NCBI GenBank assembly: GCA_028287235.1
Contig: JAQBQB010000012.1
Span: 62,001 to 126,000 of the forward strand
Source: Gemmatimonadota bacterium
Lineage (GTDB): Bacteria; Gemmatimonadota; Gemmatimonadetes; Gemmatimonadales; Gemmatimonadaceae
Reading direction: 5' to 3'
Length of the DNA stretch: 64,000 nucleotides
Shown here: positions 55,642-64,000 of the stretch, piece by piece
Layout of the letters: each line of letters begins with the position of its first letter
How positions within the stretch are numbered: the first letter of the stretch is position 1
Position numbers and translations under genes: made by a program
The notes under the pieces: model-generated
What the model was told of the DNA's origin: nothing
The model's database searches: none
What the model saw: the letters and a program-made list of their open reading frames with translations, nothing else

Positions 55642-56267
55642 CGCACCACGGCGACGGCTACGCCGTCGTGCGTGGGAACGATGATGCCGAGCACGCGCGG
55701 GTCCGTCGCCATGCGCCGGTTGAACTCGCGAACGGCGCGCGTCTTCTCGTCCGATTCCTCGCTCTCGTAGACCTTGCCGCCCCAGAGCGCGTTGTCGCCG
55801 ATGATCAAGCCGCCGGGCCGCACGAGGCGAAGCGCCCACTCGAAATACGTGGGCAGCGGCTCCTTGTCGGCGTCGAGAAACATCGCGTCGAAGCGCTCGC
55901 CGTCGAGCGACGGCAGCACGTCGAGCGCTCGGCCGACGCGGACTTCGACGCGCTCGCCGAGTCCGGCGCGGTCGATGTACTTTCGCGCGAACGCCGCGTG
56001 CTTGTCGTCGATCTCGATCGAGAGCAGGCGTCCGCCCGGCGGCAGCGCGCGCGCCATGCAGATCGCCGAGTAGCCGCCGAGGGTGCCGACTTCGAGCACG
56101 CGGCGCGCGTTGATCGCCGTGAGCAGCACCTGGAGCAGACGCCCTTCGTCCGTCGAGATGGCGATCGGCGGCAGCCCGGTGCGATCGGCTTCTTCACGTA
56201 GCGACGCGAGCAGCTCGTCCTCGGCGCCGAACAGTCCTGCGATGTAGTCTCCCGCGCGATCCGGCAT
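55638..56267 (-). CDS. O-methyltransferase (family 3, catechol/caffeoyl-CoA type)
   Basis: This 209-residue enzyme belongs to the O-methyltransferase family that includes caffeoyl-CoA and catechol O-methyltransferases. Family blocks are RRVLEVGTLGGYSAICMARA (about 55-74), GGRLLSIEIDDKHAAFARKY, FDAMFLDADKEPLPTYFEWA and GGLIIGDNALWGGKV. The metal-binding aspartates of MxLDADK and GDNA are present. The substrate could be a catechol-containing compound. It is the first of the overlapping trio with the second methyltransferase and nurA. Confidence 0.92.
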   Translation of the reverse strand: MPDRAGDYIAGLFGAEDELLASLREEADRTGLPPIAISTDEGRLLQVLLTAINARRVLEVGTLGGYSAICMARALPPGGRLLSIEIDDKHAAFARKYIDRAGLGERVEVRVGRALDVLPSLDGERFDAMFLDADKEPLPTYFEWALRLVRPGGLIIGDNALWGGKVYESEESDEKTRAVREFNRRMATDPRVLGIIVPTHDGVAVAVVR

Positions 56268-56279
56268 GGGTGAACTCGG

Positions 56280-56558
56280 TTACTCGACGCCGATGTCCCA
56301 CGCCTGCTGCAAGTCTTTCTTGGAGTAGGCGCGGAAGGCCGTGAGGGTTTGCGTGCGTTGAATGCCCGGCACCGTCGGAAAGATCTCCGTGATGACGTGC
56401 GCGATCTGGTCGTATTGCGGCACGCGGACGATCGCGACGAGATCCCAATCGCCCGACACCGAGTACACCTCGGTGACGCCTTCGACGCCGGCGAGCATGT
56501 TGGCGGCGGACTGAATGAGCGTCGGATCGACGCGAATGAGGACGATGGTGGTGATCAC
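56280..56558 (-). CDS. Stand-alone Lrp/AsnC ligand-binding (RAM) domain protein
   Basis: This 92-residue protein is only the effector-binding domain of the Lrp/AsnC family, without the helix-turn-helix. It shows TTIVLIRVDPTLIQSAANML, GVEGVTEVYSVSGDWDLVAI and PGIQRTQTLTAFRAYSKKD. Such stand-alone domains bind amino acids or similar ligands as dimers or higher oligomers and may modulate full Lrp proteins. The GTG start at 56558 overlaps the stop of the gene upstream (GTGA). It lies just upstream of the O-methyltransferase gene with a 12-base gap. Confidence 0.86.
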   Translation of the reverse strand: MITTIVLIRVDPTLIQSAANMLAGVEGVTEVYSVSGDWDLVAIVRVPQYDQIAHVITEIFPTVPGIQRTQTLTAFRAYSKKDLQQAWDIGVE

Positions 56559-57070
56559 GACTCGGTGGGACAGGGTGGAACGTTCAACAGCCACAGACCT
56601 GTAATGTGGCTCTTGTCGTCGACGTCGAGAAGCAGGTCGCGCGCGATGCGGATGGTGCGCCCCAGCCGCGGCTTGCCGAGGCGAAAGTGAAAGTTGCGCT
56701 GCGCCGGGTCCGCTTCGGCGGTGAGGCGCGTGTCCATCTCGAGCGAGGCGATGTCGGGCTGCGAGCGTCGCGCCGGCACCACGACGAGCGCGTCCTCGAT
56801 TTGCGCCGGTGGCGTGAGGCCGGCCAGCCGGCGAACGTCGGGCCACACGGCGATCTCCACGCCGTTGATCCGGCCCGCCGCCACGTCGAGGATGAGCCAG
56901 GATCCGTCGCTCCCCTCGAGGCCCACGGAGCCGGACATGCCTCGCTCCGCCGCGCGCGGCGTCACCTCCGCCGACAGTTGCGCCGACAGAATGTCGGTGT
57001 CGGGATCCCACGTATACTCGACTTCGGCCGGAGCGCCGGAGGCAGCCTCGAGTTGCACGGCAATCTTCAC
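56555..57070 (-). CDS. Beta-rich protein of unknown function (DUF2283-like elements)
   Basis: This 171-residue protein is probably cytoplasmic and beta-rich. Three stretches look alike: YTWDPDTDILSAQLS (about 20-34), SWLILDVAAGRINGVEIAVW (about 55-74) and DLLLDVDDKSHITGLWLLNV (about 145-164). They resemble DUF2283 elements, in which strands end in an acidic turn and then I-x-G-hydrophobic. I do not recognise the full protein. I start it at GTG 57070 because AGGAG precedes it by 8 bases; an alternative start at 57136 adds 22 residues. It is coupled to the RAM-domain gene downstream. Confidence 0.6.
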   Translation of the reverse strand: MKIAVQLEAASGAPAEVEYTWDPDTDILSAQLSAEVTPRAAERGMSGSVGLEGSDGSWLILDVAAGRINGVEIAVWPDVRRLAGLTPPAQIEDALVVVPARRSQPDIASLEMDTRLTAEADPAQRNFHFRLGKPRLGRTIRIARDLLLDVDDKSHITGLWLLNVPPCPTES

Positions 57071-57178
57071 AGGACACTCCTGGAATCGAACGCCGAATCT
57101 CGTCACGGACGCCGTGCCGCGCAGGGCCGAAACCACTCACCAATGATCCTGGCGTTGCGGCCAGCCTCGGCCGCGGAG

Positions 57179-58360
57179 CTAAGATATACGCGCGGCAATG
57201 ATCCGCCGCACCCCCTCCATCACCTGGTCCGCCGGTGCTGCATAGGACATGCGCATCCATTCCGGCGATCCGAACGCGATCCCGGGTACGACGGCCACCT
57301 CTCGCTCCTCGAGCAGCCGGCGGGCGAAGGTCGTTCCCGGCTCCGGATCTTCCGCGGTGGCGTCGCCGGCCCGGATGTAGAGGTAAAACGCGCCGTGCGG
57401 CTCGATCACGTCGATGGCCGCGGCGCGCAGCGCGCCGAGCGCGGCATCGCGGCGCACCCGGAATTCGGCGACCATGCCGTCCACCGTCTGCCGAGCCTGT
57501 TCGGCGTTCGACAGGGCGGCCAGCGCCGCGTGCTGCGAGAGCGTCGCCGCGTTGGACGTCGTATGCGACTGCAGCGCGGTCATGGCGCGCGCGACGGCCG
57601 GCGGCGCGATCGACCATCCGATCCGCCAGCCGGTCATCGCGAACGATTTCGCGACGCCGTCCACGACGACGAGCCGGTCGAGGTCGGCGACGACCGACAG
57701 CAGCGACGCCGCCTCTCCATCATACGAGATGGCGCGATAGATCTCGTCGCTGATGATCCACCACCCGTGCCGCTCCGCGCAGGCGACTATCTCGGTGAGC
57801 TCGCGCCGCGAATACACCGCGCCCGTGGGGTTGCAGGGCGAATTGAGGATCAGGCCGCGCGTCCGAGGCGACGCCGCACGTTCCAGATCCTGTACTGTCA
57901 CCTTGAGGTCGTGCTCGCGCGTGCCCCGGATCGCGACGGGCACCGCGCGCGCCAACGCGAGCATCTGGTAGTAGCTCGTCCATCCCGGCGTCGGCACCAG
58001 CACCTCGTCGCCCGCGGCGAAGAGCGAGAAGCAGGCGTTGAACAGCGCCTGCTTCGTGCCGGCGGTCACGACGACGTTTTCGGCGCCGATCGCATTGCCG
58101 TGCACCGCCGACGCCCGCTCGGCGATCGCCTGGCGGAGGGGCAGAATGCCCTCGACCTGTGTGTAGCGCGTGGCGCCGGCGTCCAGGGCGGCGTGGGCCG
58201 CCTCGAGCACGAATGCGGGCGTCGGAAAGTCCGGCTCGCCGGCGCCGAGGTCGATCACGGGGCGGCCGGCCGCGCGCAATGCCTTGGCGCGTGCCGAAAC
58301 GGCGATGGTCGCCGACTCTCGGAGGTCGGCGATGTTTGCGGATGGAGCGAAGGACGTCAT
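57179..58360 (-). CDS. PLP-dependent aminotransferase (aspartate aminotransferase family, class I)
   Basis: This 393-residue aminotransferase has the cofactor lysine in VVVDGVAKSFAMTGWRIGWS (about 231-250). Other fold-type I blocks are DLGAGEPDFPTPAFVLEAA, YTQVEGILPLRQAIAERAS, TPGWTSYYQML, LILNSPCNPTGAVYSRREL and IISDEIYRAISYDG. The length and motifs fit the aspartate aminotransferase I-gamma/Ib group, which is broad in substrate. It is divergent from the pseudo-helicase gene, and the 75-base gap between them holds at least the plus-strand promoter. Confidence 0.93.
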   Translation of the reverse strand: MTSFAPSANIADLRESATIAVSARAKALRAAGRPVIDLGAGEPDFPTPAFVLEAAHAALDAGATRYTQVEGILPLRQAIAERASAVHGNAIGAENVVVTAGTKQALFNACFSLFAAGDEVLVPTPGWTSYYQMLALARAVPVAIRGTREHDLKVTVQDLERAASPRTRGLILNSPCNPTGAVYSRRELTEIVACAERHGWWIISDEIYRAISYDGEAASLLSVVADLDRLVVVDGVAKSFAMTGWRIGWSIAPPAVARAMTALQSHTTSNAATLSQHAALAALSNAEQARQTVDGMVAEFRVRRDAALGALRAAAIDVIEPHGAFYLYIRAGDATAEDPEPGTTFARRLLEEREVAVVPGIAFGSPEWMRMSYAAPADQVMEGVRRIIAARIS

Positions 58361-58367
58361 GTCGCGA

Positions 58368-58397
58368 TTGGAGACAGGAACTGCCGTTGGCTATACT
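58368..58397 (+). promoter_or_regulatory. Promoter of the DEAD-box-like gene
   Basis: TTGGAG (58368-58373) and TATACT (58392-58397) are spaced by 18 bases. Transcription would begin near 58404, giving a leader of about 32 bases before the GTG at 58436. Confidence 0.6.
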
Positions 58398-58435
58398 TCA
58401 CGTCTGTCATTGAAATCTTACGGGAAGGGGGAGCG

Positions 58436-59968
58436 GTGGAACAGGACGCACGTGAAGTCGGAACGATATCGCGCGGTCAGAACGTGGTGTATGTCATGCC
58501 GCACGATTGGGCGTCAATTTCGCAGTTCCTCGCCCCGGCCGTGGAGCGCGTGGACGACGGCGCGCGCGAGCTCCAGGTCCTGATCATCTCCTCTGACGCG
58601 GAAGTCGCGGCGGTCATGGCCGCCGCCGCCGTGAAGCTCGCCGGTGGCCGTGACGTCGGCATCGTTGCCGCCACGTCGGCGCGGCGCGCCGCGACGCTGA
58701 TTCGCGCCCGGCCCGCGCAGATCCTGAGTGGAACGCCCGAAACGCTCGTCGAGCTGCTGAAGGGCGCGGCGGTGAAGCTGGATGCGGTGCGGGCCGTGTG
58801 CATCGCCTGGGCAGACGAGCTGGTGACGCGCGGCGGCGCCGAGGCGCTCGAAACGCTGATGGCCGAGCTGCCGAAGGAGGGAGCGCGCATCGTCGTCACC
58901 TCCGAGCTGAACCCGGCCGTGGAAGAGCTCCTCGAGCGCTACGCCCGCCGCGCGCGCCGCGTCGCCTCGCCGCTGAACGAATCCGACCTGCCGACCAACG
59001 TGGAGTACGTCACCGTGTCGGCGCACTCGCGGCTGTCGGCGCTCCGCCGCGTGCTCGACGAGCTGGATCCAAAATCGGCGGTCGTGTTCGTACGCGACAT
59101 CGACGGCAACCTCGAGGCCCGCGACCTCCTGCGCGCACTCGGCTACCAGGGTCCGGACGCCACGGTGAAGATCGGCCTCGTTGCGCCGCCGGGCACCGCG
59201 CTCGCGGTGTTGTTCGATCTGCCGACGACGCGCGAGGAGCTGCGTGAAGCGGCCGCCGGAGCGGCACGTACCGTCGCCCTCGTTCAGCCGCGCCAGTTGG
59301 CGAGTCTGCGCACCCTCGCCGCCGGCGGCACCGTCAAGCCGCTCACCCTGCCCGACTCGGGCGATCGCGCGCGCGATCGCGACGAACGCATGCGCGCCGA
59401 GGTGCGCGAGGTGCTGCGCGACGGCCAATTCGGACGCGAGCTGCTCGCGCTCGAGCCGTTGCTCGACGAGTACGACGGCATCGAGATCGCCGCGGCCACG
59501 ATGCAGTTGCTCGACCGTGAGCGCGTGGCGCGCGCCGCGGCGCTTTCCGCGGCGGCTCCTCGCGATCGCGCGTCGACGAGCATGACGCGGCTCTTCGTGA
59601 GCGTGGGCTCGCGCGACAACGTGCGCCCGGGCGATCTCGTCGGCGCGATCGCGAACGAAGCGGGCGTCAGCAGCTCGGACATCGGCAAGGTTGACGTGCG
59701 CGAGTCCCATTCGATCGTCGAGGTGTCGGCCGACATCGTGGGCGCCGTGATCGAGAAGGTCACGGGGACGGATATCCGCGGCCGGCGTGCAGTGGTGCGG
59801 CGCGACGAGGAGCGGCCGGCGCGCGGCGAGCGTCCGGGCCGCGATCGATCGACGGGCGGCAGCGGCGGCGGCGCGCGCGGATCGCGTGACCGCGGAGAGC
59901 GCGGCGATCGCCCCAGCTCCGGTTCTGACCGCCCACCGCGCGGCGCAGGCCGCGGACCGCGGCCGTGA
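58436..59968 (+). CDS. Degenerate DEAD-box-like protein with DbpA-type RNA-binding domain
   Basis: This 510-residue protein has the outline of a DEAD-box RNA helicase but lacks its catalytic parts. The first RecA-like domain (about 1-170) contains no GxxGKT P-loop and no Q motif. DEAD is replaced by WADE (125-128) in [14 protein letters not shown], and a TPxxL element survives in [11 protein letters not shown]. The second domain (about 196-300) keeps [21 protein letters not shown] DbpA/CsdA RNA-binding domain follows (383-458, [20 protein letters not shown]), then an RG-rich tail (459-510). It should bind structured RNA without unwinding it. GTG start; AAGGGGGAGC precedes it. Its stop overlaps the tdk start. 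Confidence 0.8.
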   Translation: MEQDAREVGTISRGQNVVYVMPHDWASISQFLAPAVERVDDGARELQVLIISSDAEVAAVMAAAAVKLAGGRDVGIVAATSARRAATLIRARPAQILSGTPETLVELLKGAAVKLDAVRAVCIAWADELVTRGGAEALETLMAELPKEGARIVVTSELNPAVEELLERYARRARRVASPLNESDLPTNVEYVTVSAHSRLSALRRVLDELDPKSAVVFVRDIDGNLEARDLLRALGYQGPDATVKIGLVAPPGTALAVLFDLPTTREELREAAAGAARTVALVQPRQLASLRTLAAGGTVKPLTLPDSGDRARDRDERMRAEVREVLRDGQFGRELLALEPLLDEYDGIEIAAATMQLLDRERVARAAALSAAAPRDRASTSMTRLFVSVGSRDNVRPGDLVGAIANEAGVSSSDIGKVDVRESHSIVEVSADIVGAVIEKVTGTDIRGRRAVVRRDEERPARGERPGRDRSTGGSGGGARGSRDRGERGDRPSSGSDRPPRGAGRGPRP

Positions 59969-60585
59969 TCTCGGACGGCTATTTCGCGAACGGAAACGCC
60001 GGCTGGATCGAAGTCATTTGCGGCGTGATGTTCAGCGGCAAGAGCGAGGAGCTGATCCGGCGGGTGCGGCGGGCGATCATCGCCAAGCGCACCGTGCAGG
60101 TGTTCAAGTCGCACCTCGACGAGCGGTACGAGGGCATCTATCGCATCTCGAGCCACGATGGGCGCAGCGTCGACGCGGTGCCGGTGGATACGCCGGACCA
60201 GATCAACCGCCTGGTGCTGCCCGATACGCAGGTCGTGGCGATCGACGAGGCGCAGTTTCTCGACGCGTCGATCGTGGATCTCGTGACGTCGCTTGCGAAC
60301 CGCGGCGTGCGCGTCATCTGCGCCGGGACCGACAACGATTTCCGCGGCGAGCCCTTTGGGCCGATGCCGCAATTGTTGTCGGTCGCCGAAATCGTGGACA
60401 AGCTCCACGCCATCTGCGTGATCTGTGGCAACCCGGCGAGCCGCAACCAGCGGCTCATTGCCGGCAAGCCCGCGCGGTACGACTCCCCCACGATCATGGT
60501 CGGCAGCACCGACTCGTACGAGGCCCGGTGCCGCGCGTGCCATTCCGTCCCGCGGCGGGACGAAGACCAGGTGCGTCTGCTCTAG
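59965..60585 (+). CDS. tdk: Thymidine kinase (type II)
   Basis: This 206-residue enzyme phosphorylates thymidine for salvage. It shows the P-loop [11 protein letters not shown] (20-30), the catalytic acid in [11 protein letters not shown], and the lasso region with [15 protein letters not shown]. The zinc cysteines lie in CVICGNPAS and CRACH. The size is standard for the TK1-like bacterial group. The GTG start overlaps the stop of the DEAD-box-like gene. A pyrimidine nucleoside phosphorylase is encoded at 29977, so thymidine can be both used and degraded. Confidence 0.95.
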   Translation: MISDGYFANGNAGWIEVICGVMFSGKSEELIRRVRRAIIAKRTVQVFKSHLDERYEGIYRISSHDGRSVDAVPVDTPDQINRLVLPDTQVVAIDEAQFLDASIVDLVTSLANRGVRVICAGTDNDFRGEPFGPMPQLLSVAEIVDKLHAICVICGNPASRNQRLIAGKPARYDSPTIMVGSTDSYEARCRACHSVPRRDEDQVRLL

Positions 60586-60588
60586 GAC

Positions 60589-62601
60589 TTACCCGGGCGT
60601 GATGCTGTTGAACAGCGACTGGATGTTGAAGCGGACAGGATCCAGCTCGTAGTAGCGATTGTCCTGGAACCGGCCCGTCGTGGGGAAATACGGCGGCGGA
60701 TTCACCACCGCGCAGCGGTCGTAGCTATAGCGCTTGATGTAGCCTTCTCCGCTCACCAGTCCCACGGCGCCGCGGTTGTTCTGAATCAGGCCGCCGGTCA
60801 GGAACAGGCATCCGCGTCCGTCGGGGGTGCCCTGGCACCCGATCGCCGTCTGCGAGCCCTGGCTGTAGTTCTCGACCGAGAAGGACGTCGATACCGCCAT
60901 CATGACCGCGTGAATGTACATGTCCGGCGTATCGTCCATGCTGCGATACAACGTGCCGCCGGATGTCTTCACCACCTGCGGCGAGTTGAGGCTGTTGTCC
61001 GCGACGACGGTGTTTTCCCCGGAGATGGTGCCGAGGATGTCGACGCACACGCCGCGCGCCGGATCGTTCGCGTATCGGACGTCGTCGAGCAGCACGATCG
61101 TGTGCGGCGTGTACAGCGTAATGTTGCCGCGCACTACACCGCTGATGCCCACGGTGCCGGACACGTAGATCACGCCCTTGGTGCTCGTATTGAATCCGCG
61201 GTAGAGCGGATACAAATAGCTCGCATCGTACGGACGCTTGGCCGCGACCGTTCCGTTCGGCGTCGCGCTGTATTGCGACCACCGTCCGTACTGGTCGATC
61301 GCGGTGAATGTGGTGTCGTCGCCGCCCTTGTGAACCTTGTCGTCGGTGTCGTGGCCGGCGCCCGCGGCCGTGGTGCGAGCCACCGCCACGAGGTGCGGAT
61401 CTCCGCCGAGGTAGCAGCGCACGTTTGCGTGCTGCAGCAGTCCGCTGAACGTCGTGCTGCTCGTCTTCGCCGAATCGGCTTCGAGGCGCGCGGTTGCCAC
61501 GTTCGCGGCGTTGACTCCGCCCGGCATTCCGCCCGCGGTGACCGTGTCGAACCAGGTATTCGCGGCCGTGGGGTGCCAGTGTGTCGCAAATGGGAAGAAC
61601 TTCAGGTCGGCCATTCCGGCCACCTTGTGCCAGTCGCCGCAGTTGAGCACGGACGACGCGGCCGGCAACGTCGAGGCCGTTCCCGGCCAATCCGCGCGAA
61701 GCCAATTATCCAATCCCGCGCCCGCCGTGTAGACGCGGAAGAAGCCTTCGTTCGCGCCCGTCGAATCGCCGCTCGCATCGAGGTCCGTGGCGAGAAACTC
61801 GATTCGCTTCAGTACGTTCGCCGGCCCGCCTGTATACGCTTCGGTGAAGCTGAATCCGCCTGCCGCCGCCAGGGCGCTGAGTCCGCCCAACGACGAGAGC
61901 GATGGCAGCAAGATCTTTTTCTGTTTGACTTGGTAGCCCTTGGCGAACGTGCCGTACTGCGCGCCACTGATGATCGGTGCCGCCGTACCGACGTCGTCGT
62001 GAAACGCCGCGTGGGACGCCGCGATGGTAATCGTATCGTTCGACCACACCGGGCCCCAGAGGGCGTCGTTGTTGGCAAATACGATCGTGCCACCTCCGGC
62101 GGCATTCTCGCTGTTCGTCCAGTACGCGTACTTGGCGAAGCTTTCCTGCGTGAGCTCGAGACGGCGAACGAAGCCGGTGCCGTTCGCGTCGCGCGCTTCG
62201 GCAACGACGCTGGCGAACCGGCCGAACTGGCCGCTCGTCGAGCCCGAGGGGCCGACGTAGAGATTGACCTTGATCCCGCTGACCGGCTGGTTGTCGGCCG
62301 ACGTGAGCGTCTTGTTCGACATCAGCGCGACGTAGCTCGAGTTCGGCAGCGCCGCCGGGTTGAAGTTGAGCTCCGCCTTGCCGATCGCGAGCGCGGCTTC
62401 GGACACGTACTTCAAGTCGTCTTCCTTCTCGTACGTCTTGCCGAGGAGCGTCGCGTTGGCCGTCAGGTAGATGGCCGACAGCGCGAGCGCGCCGACTCCG
62501 GCAACGAAGAACATCGAGACGAAGAGCGCAATGCCGCGGCGCGCGCGAAGCGCGAGACGAGTGCGCGAGCGGCCGGCACGAACGGAGAGGGAGCGCATCA
62601 T
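60589..62601 (-). CDS. PilX-like pilus assembly protein
   Basis: This 670-residue protein has the PilX-type N-terminus: a basic stretch followed by RRGIALFVSMFFVAGVGALA (about 21-40), one hydrophobic helix, and a long, beta-rich exported region. The interior has Thr/Asn/Gly-rich runs such as GGTIVFANNDALWGPVWSND and VIYVSGTVGISGVVRGNITL, the latter resembling right-handed repeats. It is far longer than proteobacterial PilX (about 200 residues), so it might expose an adhesin-like domain at the pilus tip. The start ATG pair is at 62601/62598, with GAGGA upstream. It is the last gene of the minor-pilin operon. Confidence 0.72.
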   Translation of the reverse strand: MMRSLSVRAGRSRTRLALRARRGIALFVSMFFVAGVGALALSAIYLTANATLLGKTYEKEDDLKYVSEAALAIGKAELNFNPAALPNSSYVALMSNKTLTSADNQPVSGIKVNLYVGPSGSTSGQFGRFASVVAEARDANGTGFVRRLELTQESFAKYAYWTNSENAAGGGTIVFANNDALWGPVWSNDTITIAASHAAFHDDVGTAAPIISGAQYGTFAKGYQVKQKKILLPSLSSLGGLSALAAAGGFSFTEAYTGGPANVLKRIEFLATDLDASGDSTGANEGFFRVYTAGAGLDNWLRADWPGTASTLPAASSVLNCGDWHKVAGMADLKFFPFATHWHPTAANTWFDTVTAGGMPGGVNAANVATARLEADSAKTSSTTFSGLLQHANVRCYLGGDPHLVAVARTTAAGAGHDTDDKVHKGGDDTTFTAIDQYGRWSQYSATPNGTVAAKRPYDASYLYPLYRGFNTSTKGVIYVSGTVGISGVVRGNITLYTPHTIVLLDDVRYANDPARGVCVDILGTISGENTVVADNSLNSPQVVKTSGGTLYRSMDDTPDMYIHAVMMAVSTSFSVENYSQGSQTAIGCQGTPDGRGCLFLTGGLIQNNRGAVGLVSGEGYIKRYSYDRCAVVNPPPYFPTTGRFQDNRYYELDPVRFNIQSLFNSITPG

Positions 62602-62612
62602 GATGAAAGTCC

Positions 62613-63785
62613 TCACGGAATTACAACGGGAGCCGTACTTCCGACCGCCGAGCTGGAGGGCGTACAGTCTTGGGCCGAGACGCCATACACCCACGTCTGA
62701 CCGGTGAGCACGTCGGTGTCCTGGAACGAATAGGATGCGCGCGCCGCAGGCACGCTCGCGAACGGCTGATCGAACGACGCGACGGATGACAGCCGCCGGT
62801 ACAGCGCGTACCGCTCCACGTCTTTCTCGCCCGCACCATCGTCGATGGACGGCGACCAGGTGATGGTGACGTACGTTTGCGGAACGGTGGTGCCGTTCGC
62901 CGGCGTGACCACGGCCGTTGGCGCAACCGAGATGGGCGCGTTGCCGCACGTGGTGTGATGAATCAGACCCGCGTTCATGAGATGGATCGTCAACCGCAGC
63001 TGGCGATACGTGTCCTTGTTGGTGCGCGAGTCGTGAAAGACGCTCGTGAACTGCGCCTTCACCTGACGAATGCTGTCGACCAGCGCCGATCGGCCGGTGT
63101 CGGCCTGCGAGCCGTGGATCGCCGCAACGTGCGTGAGCGGAAGGCTGGCCGGAGAGATCGCCGTGAGGTTGCCCAGCGTATCGCTCTTGAAGTACTGGAA
63201 GATCGTGTCGGTCGAGCCGCCGTAGAGGATGCCGCGCGCCACCACCTTGACCGGCCGCGCGTTCACACGACGGAAAAGGATGTAGAGGTTGGTGTTCGCG
63301 CTCGTCGAATCGCGCGACAACCAGTACGAGATCGTCTCCGCGTTGCTCGGCACGCCGGCCGCCTGCATGTACGTGCTGTCGGGATACAAGATCGACGTGC
63401 CGGGCAGCGTGATCTTCTGGCTCGATCGCAACACGTCGACGCTGCCCGAGTCGGCGTCGGGATTGATGTAGACGGCGCCCACGTCGCCCGTGTCGAGCGA
63501 GGACAGATTGGCGTTGAACGTGACGGCGAGAGCGCCGGCCTGCACCAGCAGCGGCTGTGCGTCGACCACGCCGACGCCCGCCACCCGCAGCTCGCGATCG
63601 AGCAGCGACAGCGCGTACCGCGAGTTGGATTGCGCGTCGAGCCGCCCGTTCTGCGTCGACACCGATTCCGACTGTTTGCGGAACAGCTGCGTGCTGAGCC
63701 CGATGAGGATCAGCATCAGCGTCATCGACAGCAGCGTTTCCGGAAGCGTGAAGCCGCGCCGCGCGCGAAGAGTCGCAGTATGCAC
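62613..63785 (-). CDS. PilW-like minor pilin with prepilin cleavage site and C-terminal Fn3-like domain
   Basis: This 390-residue protein has a type IV prepilin leader: RARRGFTLPETLLSMTLML, with cleavage after the Gly before Phe. A mature helix follows (QLFRKQSESVSTQNGRLDAQ). The central part resembles PilW (YALSLLDRELRVAGVGV). The C-terminal 90 residues (APTAVVTPANGTTVPQTYVT, ITWSPSIDDGAGEKDVERYA) look like a fibronectin type III module. The start is the GTG at 63785 with GGAG before it. The PilV-like gene lies 10 bases upstream and the PilX-like gene 11 bases downstream. Confidence 0.82.
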   Translation of the reverse strand: MHTATLRARRGFTLPETLLSMTLMLILIGLSTQLFRKQSESVSTQNGRLDAQSNSRYALSLLDRELRVAGVGVVDAQPLLVQAGALAVTFNANLSSLDTGDVGAVYINPDADSGSVDVLRSSQKITLPGTSILYPDSTYMQAAGVPSNAETISYWLSRDSTSANTNLYILFRRVNARPVKVVARGILYGGSTDTIFQYFKSDTLGNLTAISPASLPLTHVAAIHGSQADTGRSALVDSIRQVKAQFTSVFHDSRTNKDTYRQLRLTIHLMNAGLIHHTTCGNAPISVAPTAVVTPANGTTVPQTYVTITWSPSIDDGAGEKDVERYALYRRLSSVASFDQPFASVPAARASYSFQDTDVLTGQTWVYGVSAQDCTPSSSAVGSTAPVVIP

Positions 63786-63795
63786 GATGGCTCCG

Positions 63796-64000
63796 TTAGT
63801 AGGGTGCAATCACGGTGGTCTTGCGCACGTTCCCACTCAGCTGGGGATTCGTGACCTGCACCGTGATGATCTTGTAGTCGATGGTATCGGTGGCCGTGCC
63901 GCCGACGCGCGTGACCCACGTCTGCCGGGCGAAGCCGATATTGTTGGTGATCGACGCCTCAGTGGCGACGTAGAGGCTCTCGATGGCCGTGTAGCGCGGC
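63796..64000 (-). CDS. PilV-like minor pilin (partial, C-terminus only)
   Basis: This frame enters from the right edge and ends at TAA 63796-63798. The visible 67 residues read YTAIESLYVATEASITNNIG in part, then WVTRVGGTATDTIDYKIITV and a C-terminal TTVIAPY. The pattern matches the C-terminal end of a minor pilin such as PilV, where a beta-sheet domain ends with a repeated comparison of values. Its N-terminal prepilin signal is outside the window, so the name rests on position and fold. It is the first visible gene of the pilV-pilW-pilX operon. Confidence 0.6.
   Translation of the reverse strand, partial: PRYTAIESLYVATEASITNNIGFARQTWVTRVGGTATDTIDYKIITVQVTNPQLSGNVRKTTVIAPY

Overview
The window comes from a GC-rich bacterium, most likely a soil member of the Gemmatimonadota. 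This is an inference: the evidence is the high GC, the many ATGA and GTGA start/stop overlaps, the frequent GTG starts, the secreted TPR proteins and lipoproteins, and the mix of single-copy bacterial genes. No single marker fixes the phylum. Coding density is very high. I see no rRNA, tRNA, insertion sequence, prophage or CRISPR array. Both ends cut through genes: sdaAA on the left and a minor-pilin gene on the right.

Left third (1-21.9 kb). A minus-strand uvrA-sdaAB-sdaAA group faces cutA. A four-gene overlapping operon follows (TPR protein, membrane-anchored transglutaminase-like protein, ABC ATPase, ABC permease). A small secreted Lys/Ala-rich protein then meets a long minus-strand block: topoisomerase IB, mtnA, glpK, a uracil-DNA glycosylase, a YfiM-like lipoprotein family member, and a cytochrome c maturation set ccmE-ccmF-ccmH-ccmI-like. 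The CcmE has the CxxxY heme site instead of HxxxY. On the plus strand a crotonase is coupled to recF-dciA, with gyrB behind its own promoter.

Middle third (21.9-44.4 kb). A MarR repressor with palindromic operators lies beside DoxX and extradiol-dioxygenase-like genes, a layout that suggests quinone or catechol detoxification. Next come an alpha/beta hydrolase, an M3 peptidase, a BlaI/M56 sensor pair with a textbook promoter and operator, and a pyrimidine nucleoside phosphorylase. A plus-strand chain of overlapping genes links a response regulator, a GGDEF diguanylate cyclase, a GAF protein and DNA ligase LigA. Further on are a V4R protein, a phosphoribosyltransferase, a TPR/ParA/lipoprotein trio, an acyl-CoA synthetase, and a pterin operon (PTPS plus a short-chain dehydrogenase). 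The pterin operon is preceded by a structured RNA that ends in an intrinsic terminator.

Right third (44.4-64 kb). An ion transporter and a lipoprotein precede a minus-strand DNA-end-processing cluster in the order NurA, HerA, a secreted protein, Mre11/SbcD, Rad50/SbcC, GNAT. This gathers the four components of archaeal double-strand-break resection. Two methyltransferases, a stand-alone RAM domain, an unknown protein and an aminotransferase lie upstream. On the plus strand a DEAD-box-like protein that has lost its ATPase motifs but keeps a DbpA-type RNA-binding domain is coupled to thymidine kinase. The window ends in a type IV minor-pilin operon.

Several families of short repeats are scattered through the window: G-rich TTTAGGG-like inverted elements, GTCATYCYGAGC-type palindromes (one in frame inside the M56 gene, one expanded into 18-bp tandem copies), and 9-bp microsatellites.
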